DNA of 22,001 nucleotides from Bdellovibrionota bacterium (GTDB lineage: Bacteria > Bdellovibrionota > Bacteriovoracia > Bacteriovoracales > Bacteriovoracaceae): positions 1-22,001 of the forward strand of contig JAURQB010000132.1 of NCBI GenBank assembly GCA_030836365.1. The letters are read 5' to 3'. Positions 13,835 through 20,831 of this stretch are shown piece by piece (the stretch's first letter is position 1; each line of letters starts with the position of its first letter). The translations under genes were made by a program, and so were the position numbers. The notes under the pieces were generated by a model. That model searched no databases and was not told the DNA's origin. It saw only the letters and a list, made by a program, of their open reading frames with translations.

Positions 13835-14839
13835 TTGAAGAGTATCTTAATTATTCGATTTTCAAGCTTTGGAGACGTGGTTCAAGCGATGAATGCGGCC
13901 CGTGAAATTAAGCGAGCATATCCTAATTGTCATATATCTTGGATAACGAAAAATGCTTTTTCTAGATTTTTAAAAGCTTCTTCATGCATCGATGAAGTAT
14001 ATACTTTGGAGAGTGACTTTTCAGGAAAGGTGAAGTCGATCAAATTATTTATTCAAAAAAATAAATTTGATATTATCTACGATGCTCATCGTAACCTTCG
14101 TACGTGGCTTCTAAGATTATCTTTATTTTTTAGTTTCACTTCTGTGAAATGGATTTTCAGGCCGAAAAGTCGATTGAAAAGAATCTTATTTTTTAAGCTG
14201 AAGATCAATTTATTTCCTAATCCATTTTTTGCTAAAGATAGTTATCTCTCGCCGATTAAATTTCTGCTGTTGCCAGACGCCTTGAACTCAGAGCAAGCGG
14301 TTCAAATGAACTACGCTGAAATTGATGCGAGTAAATTTTCTTTTATTGATAAACCATATTTATTATTTGCTCCCAGTGCTGCTTGGGAAATGAAAAGATG
14401 GCCGATAAATCATTGGAAGGATTTAGTAAAAAACTTATCTGGTTTTATTCCTATCGTTTTTGTCGGTGGCCCAAACGATAAGTTTATTTCTGAATTATAT
14501 GATCACCAAAATATAAACATGAAAAACTTAGCAGGACAAACGAGCTTTCTAGAAACGTTTTTTTTAGTTCAAAATGCTATATATACTTTATCGGCAGATA
14601 CTGGTGTTATTCACGTGGCAGAGCTTCTTGGGAAGAATGGTGGACTACTTCAAGGGCCGACGGCGTTTGGCCGGATAAAAAATTCATCAATTCGCGTCTT
14701 TGAAGCGGGACTTCCTTGTAGTCCATGTTCAAAAGACGGCCGTGGTAAATGTTCGAGAGCCGTTTATCAAGAATGTATGACCTTGTTAACTCCAAAAAGT
14801 GTGGAGTCTGATATTAGGAAAGTCACTTCTTCACTTTGA
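13835..14839 (+). CDS. Glycosyltransferase family 9 (ADP-heptose:LPS heptosyltransferase-like)
   Basis: The 334-aa product starts with TTG, 3 bases after the preceding stop and with 'aaagg' 6 bases upstream. This start gives exactly the usual family N terminus, 'KSILIIRFSSFGDVVQAM', where R-x-S-x-x-G-D-x-V is the GT9 hallmark. Other blocks are 'LLFAPSAAWEMKRWP', 'VFVGGPNDK' and 'SADTGVIHVAELLG', the donor-binding region corresponding to 'D-S-G-x-x-H-x-A'. The C terminus has a cysteine cluster 'CSPCSKDGRGKC' often seen in this family. Family members add heptose to the LPS core at the inner membrane; the sugar and acceptor here are not determined. The last 9 bp overlap the convergent deaminase-like gene. 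Confidence 0.88.
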   Translation: MKSILIIRFSSFGDVVQAMNAAREIKRAYPNCHISWITKNAFSRFLKASSCIDEVYTLESDFSGKVKSIKLFIQKNKFDIIYDAHRNLRTWLLRLSLFFSFTSVKWIFRPKSRLKRILFFKLKINLFPNPFFAKDSYLSPIKFLLLPDALNSEQAVQMNYAEIDASKFSFIDKPYLLFAPSAAWEMKRWPINHWKDLVKNLSGFIPIVFVGGPNDKFISELYDHQNINMKNLAGQTSFLETFFLVQNAIYTLSADTGVIHVAELLGKNGGLLQGPTAFGRIKNSSIRVFEAGLPCSPCSKDGRGKCSRAVYQECMTLLTPKSVESDIRKVTSSL

Positions 14840-16450
14840 TTCGATGGAGCGTCTCATTTCCCAAAGCATATGACTTATATATGGCCTTCGTTCTTCCTTC
14901 GTCGCAATCATTAATAGTTTCGTTATTTTTAAATACTCTGGTTCGCTTAGAAGTAGGATAAGCATCTCTTTAATAAAATTTGTATTTAGAGTGATGTAGT
15001 TGTCAGTGCCAATTCCAAGTTGTACTCCTTTCTTTTCCCACCATGAAAAAGGATGGTCCTTAAAGTCTGGAAAGCTTCCTGTTAATTTTAAATTTGATGA
15101 GGGGAGTGCGACGAGAGATACTTTTTTATTAATCATTCGGTTTAATACATCATGTTGGTAGTGTTCAATTTCTCTGGCAGAGTGAAACTTTGCTTTGAGA
15201 AAAAGTTTTTGTTCTTCTGTTGATAACTTTTTTCCTGAAAGAAGCTTATTTTTAATTTCAGGAGATTCCCAGTTCATATCCTCTAGCTCTCTGGAGTAGA
15301 GAGAGTTTTTTTGTATTGCTTCACCCTTTTGGTTCAACTCTGTCACATGTTGATAAATTCGATGGAAATAAAAGTTCGGGTTAATTCCCAATGATATTCC
15401 GTGCTCTAGAGTGTCGATGTGCCAAATGTTCATCGCATTATCAACTGATTGAACTCCTGTTCGAAGAATATTCCAGGTTTCTCCGTGATGACTTTTAATT
15501 TTAAAACCACGGTATTGAAGTTTTCTAAAGCCTTCTCGCATCTCACTAAAGTGAGATTTTCGATATAATTCTTTTTCATCACCAACGGTGTCCACTTCAC
15601 ATAATTTATCTTTTAGGAATGGGTATTTATCTAATATTTGAAGTATGGATTGTACCTGATGATAAAAATGCTCTCCTTTCGATTTATAATTCGCTTGATC
15701 AAAAAATGCATTTTCTTTTCGAAAACAAGGGGTCAGCGTAAAGTCAAATTTAGGGTTATGGTTTTTATATTTCATAAACCCTGAATATAACCCTAAGACT
15801 ACGTCCTCTTCAGTAACTCCATCTAGACCGGGGATTTGCTCACTCTCAATTCCTGTCGATCGAGAGAGAGTGAATTTTAAACGAATACTTCCAACGTTAT
15901 ATTCCTCAAAAAGAGTTTGCGCCATGTGATAAGCTGACAACTCATGAATTAGTCGATCTTTTAGGATTAATTTCGGAAGATACAATATTTTTAAATACTC
16001 TGAAAACTCTTCGTGTGGTTTTAATTGGATGAGCTCTTTTACATCTTCAACGCCCTTTATTTCAATCGATTTGTCGCCATAGACTTCTCTGATTTTTTTT
16101 AAGTAAACTTCCTTGTTTTTTCCAATTAACAGATTTTCTAAATGCTCCCATATGAAATGAGGCGCAAGAGATCCCGTTAGGTGAATATGTTCTTCGCAGT
16201 AAGGAATAGGAAAGTTTTTAAAAAAATTAAAAAAAGCATCTGTAACGGGGTGACTTAAAAGGTTATCAATAGTTTCGCTATCGCCTTGAAATCTCCATAA
16301 CATTTCTTGGAATTCGTGGATCAGTTTTTTATTTTCAATCGACATATCCTCAGATCGCCCAAGGAGTTCAAGAGTGTCATTGAGGCTTATCCCATTGGTT
16401 TCGCTAATAATTTTTATGACTGAATGTTTGAGTTCAATATTAGATTTCAT
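14831..16450 (-). CDS. Adenosine-deaminase-like metal-dependent deaminase, long form
   Basis: The 539-aa product keeps all the catalytic positions of the adenosine/AMP deaminase family: H88 and H90 in 'EEHIHLTGSL', H321 and E324 in 'HHGETW' (compare H-A-G-E), H350 in 'LEHGISLG', and D483 in 'GIGTDN'. These would bind zinc and activate water to deaminate adenosine, or a related purine, to inosine. Adenosine deaminases are usually about 330-350 aa; here about 85 extra residues precede the H-x-H motif and another insertion lies at about 360-445. No signal peptide is visible. Its start overlaps the stop of the membrane J-domain gene by 4 bp, so both are made together. The substrate (adenosine, AMP, a modified nucleoside or another amine) is open. 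Confidence 0.82.
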   Translation of the reverse strand: MKSNIELKHSVIKIISETNGISLNDTLELLGRSEDMSIENKKLIHEFQEMLWRFQGDSETIDNLLSHPVTDAFFNFFKNFPIPYCEEHIHLTGSLAPHFIWEHLENLLIGKNKEVYLKKIREVYGDKSIEIKGVEDVKELIQLKPHEEFSEYLKILYLPKLILKDRLIHELSAYHMAQTLFEEYNVGSIRLKFTLSRSTGIESEQIPGLDGVTEEDVVLGLYSGFMKYKNHNPKFDFTLTPCFRKENAFFDQANYKSKGEHFYHQVQSILQILDKYPFLKDKLCEVDTVGDEKELYRKSHFSEMREGFRKLQYRGFKIKSHHGETWNILRTGVQSVDNAMNIWHIDTLEHGISLGINPNFYFHRIYQHVTELNQKGEAIQKNSLYSRELEDMNWESPEIKNKLLSGKKLSTEEQKLFLKAKFHSAREIEHYQHDVLNRMINKKVSLVALPSSNLKLTGSFPDFKDHPFSWWEKKGVQLGIGTDNYITLNTNFIKEMLILLLSEPEYLKITKLLMIATKEERRPYISHMLWEMRRSIESK

Positions 16451-17523
16451 GTTTTAGATTTAACTTCCTTTTTTAAAATATCAACTGCATTTTTTATTTT
16501 GATAAAATTACTGTTTGAAATGGATATTAAGTTATTCGGTAACTTTGATCCAGAAAGTTTGTCTGGGTGGCATATTTGAGCAAATTTTTTATAAATTTTA
16601 TTTAATTTTTTCAAATCTAAATCATGTTTGTTTTTAATTTTGAAAAAGATCATTGCATCGTCTAGAGTGATTTTCTCATTTATGATAATGGGTGTGACGG
16701 CCATAACAATCATTGATTCTTGAAAGATTTTATCAATTAAGTATTTAGGATTCATCGGTCTGTATTTTCCGATAGAAAAAATAGTGTTTAATATTGATTT
16801 TTTTTTGGAATCAATATGCTTGTTAAAGACAGGGGATTTTTTAAATAATATATATTCATAGTTATTTTCTTTGAAATCACTTTTAAGATCATTTTTAATC
16901 AGTAATAAATGTGACCCTTTGATAATGTGATGAGCTTGAAGAAGAGGATTTGTAACGGCGAGTTCTGTAGCCGTGTCTTTCGCCTCCGTTTCATTCGTCA
17001 TGCTTTGAAGAATGATAAATGAGACGAGGAAATTGTTAATTTCTTCAAAGGATGGGAAATTTTGGAAAAAATCATGAGAATAAAATTCTTTTATTATTTT
17101 GTTAATACTACCTGAGTTTAATTGAATATGAAAAAGAGAGAAGGCGTCTTTGATAATAAGCTGGCTTGCTCTACCTTCACCCCATTGTAAGTTTTCAAAC
17201 AAGTCAATTACCAAAGAAAAGTCATGATCATTATTTTCATAGTTTGACTCTCGCGTTTTATAACCCCTAACGAGTAAATCAATAGAGAGTTTGTCGCTCG
17301 TTATTTTATCGTCTACATTTTGAGGCGTTTTATTCGCCATCCCTTTTCTGAGCATGACTTCTTGCTCTCTGATTAATTGATCCAGTGATCTGCCTTTGCT
17401 ATTTGTTTTCTTTTTTCTTTCATCAATGAACTGAACGATCATTGGAATAATAAAACGATAAAATGAATAAAAGCCCACAAAGGCAATTACTAGCTTGAAA
17501 ATAATTTCTACATTTTTGTTCAT
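16447..17523 (-). CDS. Membrane-anchored protein with C-terminal J domain
   Basis: This 358-aa product has one hydrophobic segment at about 8-30, a basic stretch ('DERKKK') after it, and a long soluble region that should face the cytoplasm. Near the C terminus 'LDLKKLNKIYKKFAQICHPDKLSG' carries the H-P-D motif (319-321) of DnaJ-type J domains, followed by a second helix 'FIKIKNAVDILKKEV'. J domains recruit and stimulate Hsp70 (DnaK). The middle (about 100-290) contains a helical part resembling a TerB/DjlA-like arrangement, but I cannot confirm it. The gene is first in a two-gene unit and overlaps the deaminase-like gene by 4 bp (ATGA). Base composition is especially AT-rich here. Confidence 0.72.
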   Translation of the reverse strand: MNKNVEIIFKLVIAFVGFYSFYRFIIPMIVQFIDERKKKTNSKGRSLDQLIREQEVMLRKGMANKTPQNVDDKITSDKLSIDLLVRGYKTRESNYENNDHDFSLVIDLFENLQWGEGRASQLIIKDAFSLFHIQLNSGSINKIIKEFYSHDFFQNFPSFEEINNFLVSFIILQSMTNETEAKDTATELAVTNPLLQAHHIIKGSHLLLIKNDLKSDFKENNYEYILFKKSPVFNKHIDSKKKSILNTIFSIGKYRPMNPKYLIDKIFQESMIVMAVTPIIINEKITLDDAMIFFKIKNKHDLDLKKLNKIYKKFAQICHPDKLSGSKLPNNLISISNSNFIKIKNAVDILKKEVKSKT

Positions 17524-17597
17524 TTATTTACATCCAAGATTTAGTAAGTTTTCGACATGTTTATTTTGATAGTTTAATCGGCCAAATAGAATTCGTT

Positions 17598-17626
17598 TTG
17601 ACGATATTCGCAGTGATTATTGTCAT
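17598..17626 (+). promoter_or_regulatory. Candidate promoter of the epimerase-GT4 operon
   Basis: TTGACG (17598-17603) and TGTCAT (17621-17626) are spaced by 17 bp, a fair match to -35 and a weaker one to -10. They lie in the 144-bp divergent gap. The TTG start at 17668 has a strong aggag at 17656-17660. No other element is clear in the gap. Confidence 0.4.
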
Positions 17627-17667
17627 AAATGAGAGTAAACTAACTCTAGTTTTTTAGGAGAACTTGA

Positions 17668-18648
17668 TTGAAAAAAATTGACTGGGAAATTAAATCTATT
17701 GAATACCCTTTATGTGTTGAATGGTCCATTTCCCGTAGCAGCGACAGTCTTAAAAAAAATTATTATGTTCTGATGAATGGCGTAATTTACGGTGAATTTG
17801 CGCCCAATCTTCGCTTTGGAGAAACTCATCAATCAATTGAATACCAAATTAAAGTTTTTAGATCATTATCAACTAGTTTAAGCGATGAAAAAAGAATTCT
17901 TGATTTTTGCGCTGGTGAGATAATGAATGGGCGATTCGCTCAGAGTTTTCTTGCGGGTATTGAGCTCGCTTGTTTTAATTTTTTTGACCTTTGGGATAAG
18001 TTTATTTCTGCACCTCTTCCTAAGCAGTGTTCTAGCTCTATGTCGATTCCTATTATTAGCTTTGAGGGATTTCTCGATTATTTTAAACTAATGAAGCTTA
18101 ATGAGTTTGACGTTATTAAGGTAAAATCTGGTGAAAAATTGCCTCTTCAAATAATAGAGTATTTGGTCAATCATACAGGAGCTGGAATTAGTGTTGATTA
18201 CAATGAAGCTTTAAGTGATTTTGCTACTGCAATTGAGCATATCAAGATTTTAAATAAGTATAATCGTATTAAATATATTGAGCAGCCATTCGCAAGTTCT
18301 CAAGACGAACTTTATCGTGAATTAAAAAAATGGTCACCACTTCCTGTCTATATTGATGAGACGATTACAGGGCAAATGCCCTCAAAAGAAACGGTTCAAC
18401 TATGTCATGGTATAAACTTCAAAGTAATGAAGTCAGGTGGGCCCTTTAGGGCAGTCGAGCAGATTAAAGTGGCAAGAAAATTAGGATTAGGTTGCATGTT
18501 AGGTTGCATGGTTGAGAGTAGCCGCTCTATATCAAACTACGTAATGATGAGTGATCTTGTCGACTATTGCGATTTAGATGGAAGTTTGTTTTTGGCCGAG
18601 GATCCCTTTAAAATGATAACTGTAAATAACGGAATTATTCACCTATGA
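17668..18648 (+). CDS. Enolase-superfamily enzyme, dipeptide-epimerase-like
   Basis: The start is TTG, with aggag 7 bases upstream. The 326-aa protein has the muconate-cycloisomerase-type active site in order: K151-x-K153 in 'IKVKSGE', D177 in 'SVDYNE', E205 in 'IEQPF', D230 in 'YIDETI', and a Lys at 252 or 255 in 'FKVMKSGGP'. The three acidic residues bind Mg2+, and the lysines on either side abstract and return a proton. This pattern with M-K-S-G-G is common in L-Ala-D/L-Glu epimerases, which act on murein dipeptides during recycling; other dipeptide epimerases or o-succinylbenzoate-synthase-like enzymes remain possible. It is somewhat short for the family (usually about 340-370). The stop overlaps the GT4 gene by 4 bp. 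Confidence 0.8.
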   Translation: MKKIDWEIKSIEYPLCVEWSISRSSDSLKKNYYVLMNGVIYGEFAPNLRFGETHQSIEYQIKVFRSLSTSLSDEKRILDFCAGEIMNGRFAQSFLAGIELACFNFFDLWDKFISAPLPKQCSSSMSIPIISFEGFLDYFKLMKLNEFDVIKVKSGEKLPLQIIEYLVNHTGAGISVDYNEALSDFATAIEHIKILNKYNRIKYIEQPFASSQDELYRELKKWSPLPVYIDETITGQMPSKETVQLCHGINFKVMKSGGPFRAVEQIKVARKLGLGCMLGCMVESSRSISNYVMMSDLVDYCDLDGSLFLAEDPFKMITVNNGIIHL

Positions 18649-19778
18649 GAATTGGATACGACGCAAAAAGAATCTTTCATAATTGGCGAGGACTTGGAAA
18701 TTATTCAAGGGATTTAGTGAAAGGACAAAAACATTATTTTCCAGAAAATGAATACCTCCTTTTTTCTCCACAGTTTAAAAGTGATCGCGCGATTGAATTT
18801 AGTCGTTCGTTTGGAGAAGGGAATATCTTCCAACCAAGCGGATTTTTTTCTAGGCAATTTCCTTCTGTTTGGCGAAGAAATTTGGCCAGTGAACTAGTTC
18901 AAAAAAAAGTTGAGCTTTTTCACGGATTAAGTCATGAAATTCCTTACGGACTTAAAAAAAATGGCATTAAGTCAATTGTGACCATTCATGATTTGATTTT
19001 TATGCGTTATCCAGAATATTTCCCCTGGATTGATCGTCGTGTTTATTTGTCCAAAGTAAAACATGCGGTAAATGAATCCGACTGCATTATTGCCATTTGT
19101 GAGCAGACCAAAGAGGATTTAATAAATTTTCTAAATGTTCAACCGGAGAAAATTCAAGTTTGTTATCAGTCATGCCATGAGCAATTTCAAGCAGGGCCAT
19201 CCAATGATGAGGCCATTCAGCTCGTTCGAAATAAATATAAACTTGAACAAGATTATTTTTTATTTGTAGGTGCATTAGAGGAAAGAAAAAATATATTGAA
19301 TTTAATTGAAGGCTTTTCATATTTTGGGCCAAGTAGAGAATTAATTATTATTGGCCGAAACTGCGAATATCGTAATCAAATTGAACTTAAAATTAAACAA
19401 ACTAATATGGACAACAGTGTTCGAATTTTGACGGATGTTCCAAGTGAGGATTTGCCGGCCTTGTACACAGGCGCAGATATTTTTTGTTTTCCAAGCTTCT
19501 TTGAAGGATTTGGAATACCTTTAATTGAGGCTATGTTTTGTGGCACGCCCGTTATTACTTCCGAGGGAAGTTGTTTTCCTGAGGTTGCCGGTAAGGGTGC
19601 TTTGTATGTAAACCCATTAAGTTCATTTCAAATAGCAAAAGCAATGTATGAAATAACGACAAAACCTGAGCTAAGAGAGCAGCTAATGATGGAAGGGGCA
19701 AAGCAAGTTGAAAAATTCTCAAGTGAGAATACAAATCAACGACTCAACGAAGTGTATCAGCAGGTCATGAACAGTTGA
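18645..19778 (+). CDS. Glycosyltransferase family 4 (GT-B fold)
   Basis: The 377-aa product starts with 'MRIGYDAKRIFHNWRGLGNYSRDLV', a Gly-rich N-terminal acceptor-side motif typical of GT4 enzymes of the mannosyltransferase type. The C-terminal domain has 'FLFVGALEERKNILNLIEGF' and the E-x7-E motif 'FEGFGIPLIE' followed by 'AMFCGTPVITS', which bind the nucleotide sugar and retain anomeric configuration. No membrane segment is present; it probably acts at the inner face of the membrane on a lipid-linked or polysaccharide acceptor. It is coupled to the epimerase-like gene by an ATGA overlap and ends 16 bp from the convergent exbD. The sugar and acceptor cannot be set from sequence. Confidence 0.9.
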   Translation: MRIGYDAKRIFHNWRGLGNYSRDLVKGQKHYFPENEYLLFSPQFKSDRAIEFSRSFGEGNIFQPSGFFSRQFPSVWRRNLASELVQKKVELFHGLSHEIPYGLKKNGIKSIVTIHDLIFMRYPEYFPWIDRRVYLSKVKHAVNESDCIIAICEQTKEDLINFLNVQPEKIQVCYQSCHEQFQAGPSNDEAIQLVRNKYKLEQDYFLFVGALEERKNILNLIEGFSYFGPSRELIIIGRNCEYRNQIELKIKQTNMDNSVRILTDVPSEDLPALYTGADIFCFPSFFEGFGIPLIEAMFCGTPVITSEGSCFPEVAGKGALYVNPLSSFQIAKAMYEITTKPELREQLMMEGAKQVEKFSSENTNQRLNEVYQQVMNS

Positions 19779-19794
19779 AAGAGAGTATATGACT

Positions 19795-20187
19795 TTATTC
19801 TTTTTTAGTGATTAGCGATAAGTTAGAGAGCTTGTATTTTTTTAATAGATCTAATACTAAGACAACACGCTTATATTCAACAGTCTCATCGACTCTTAAG
19901 AAAACGGGAGTCTCTTTTTTTCCATGCCCTTTAAGGCTTTCTTCAAACTCTGTGATGGTATAGATTTTACCGTTCAGTGCAATCTCTGTTTTACTTAATT
20001 CTACATTGAGATTTTCGCTTTTTGATTCTTTGGTTTCTTCCGTTGACGAAGAGGGAAGATTTAAAAGCAAGGCTAATTCTTCTTTTTTAAATACCGTTGA
20101 AACCATAAAAAAGATAAGGAGAAGAAAAACAACATCAATTAATGGTGTAAGGTCAGGGGCGAGTGTTTCTCTAGTTCTTTTTTTCAT
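19795..20187 (-). CDS. exbD: ExbD/TolR-type energy-transduction protein
   Basis: The 130-aa product has a short cytoplasmic N terminus, a single membrane segment at about 14-33 with the conserved 'LTPLIDVVFLLLIFFMVST' and the essential Asp (D18), and a periplasmic domain. ExbD/TolR works with ExbB/TolQ to use proton flow to drive TonB- or TolA-type partners. The gene starts one base within the end of exbB, so the pair is coupled. No tonB or tolA gene is visible in the window, so I cannot tell Exb from Tol; the symbol marks the family only. Confidence 0.88.
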   Translation of the reverse strand: MKKRTRETLAPDLTPLIDVVFLLLIFFMVSTVFKKEELALLLNLPSSSTEETKESKSENLNVELSKTEIALNGKIYTITEFEESLKGHGKKETPVFLRVDETVEYKRVVLVLDLLKKYKLSNLSLITKKE

Positions 20188-20714
20188 TATAAAACTTTAG
20201 ATAGTAATAATTTTTCAAGATGAGACTCAAGTTCATCTAAATTGCCTAATAAATAGTTGTGCCCAATATAATGAGGAATAGCAACGATGAGACCACCTAC
20301 CGTTGTGATAAGCGCTAGAGAAATTCCATTTGCAAATGATGAAGGATCTCCCATTCCACCTTTGGCCATTTGGCTAAATGACATCAAAACACCGATAACT
20401 GTTCCTAGTAGTCCAAGAAGAGGAGAAATTGCTGCAATAATCTTGATCGTGTTTAAACCTTTTTCAAGCTTACTCATATAATAGCTCAGCTCTTTTTTAC
20501 TAAGTTCAACAACTGCAGAGGTATTTTCTTTATTTATTTTATAATTGTTATTGTAAAGGTCATCGGCCAAGGCTTTGGCCGTCATATCGACTCTCTTTTT
20601 CTCTGAAAGAAGTTCAAAGAATTTATAAAGCATCAAGGCTATTCCAATGATGTTTATACCAACGAGGATATACATTATCACGCCACCTTGATTAATATAG
20701 TCTAAAATTCTCAT
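20187..20714 (-). CDS. exbB: ExbB/TolQ/MotA-type proton channel protein
   Basis: The 175-aa protein has three hydrophobic segments at about 10-33, 90-112 and 130-155, with the family block 'AISPLLGLLGTVIGVLMSF' and 'GISLALITTVGGLIVAIP'. It is shorter than E. coli ExbB (about 244), with a short N-terminal region, as in many stand-alone ExbB proteins. With ExbD it forms the proton-driven motor in the inner membrane. An 'aagga' site lies 8 bases before the ATG. It is the first gene of the exbBD pair and faces away from the gamma-glutamyltransferase gene across a 117-bp gap. The pair could serve TonB-dependent uptake, but no receptor is present here. Confidence 0.9.
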   Translation of the reverse strand: MRILDYINQGGVIMYILVGINIIGIALMLYKFFELLSEKKRVDMTAKALADDLYNNNYKINKENTSAVVELSKKELSYYMSKLEKGLNTIKIIAAISPLLGLLGTVIGVLMSFSQMAKGGMGDPSSFANGISLALITTVGGLIVAIPHYIGHNYLLGNLDELESHLEKLLLSKVL

Positions 20715-20743
20715 TAAATGATTCCTTATTAAAATTCTTATTT

Positions 20744-20772
20744 ATTGTCGCTTCTTGGAGACTTATTGGCAA
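20744..20772 (-). promoter_or_regulatory. Candidate promoter of exbB-exbD
   Basis: On the minus strand TTGCCA (complement of 20767-20772) and GACAAT (complement of 20744-20749) are spaced by exactly 17 bp, a good sigma-70-like pair. Transcription would begin about 25 bp before the exbB ATG, leaving room for the 'aagga' site. It shares the 117-bp divergent gap with the gamma-glutamyltransferase gene, whose own promoter is not clear. Confidence 0.5.
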
Positions 20773-20831
20773 TATTTGAAATCTTGCAGAGTTTTGTTAC
20801 CATAATTGACTAAAAAACACGGCGAGGATGA

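Noticed and set aside
17632..17657. AGAGT/ACTCT hairpin followed by T residues before the epimerase gene, as attenuator
   Set aside because: The stem has only 5 bp and lies close to the ribosome binding site; it is too weak to call.
20776..20806. TTGAAA...CATAAT as promoter of the gamma-glutamyltransferase gene
   Set aside because: The spacer is 19 bp and the -10 match is modest; not enough to list as a feature.
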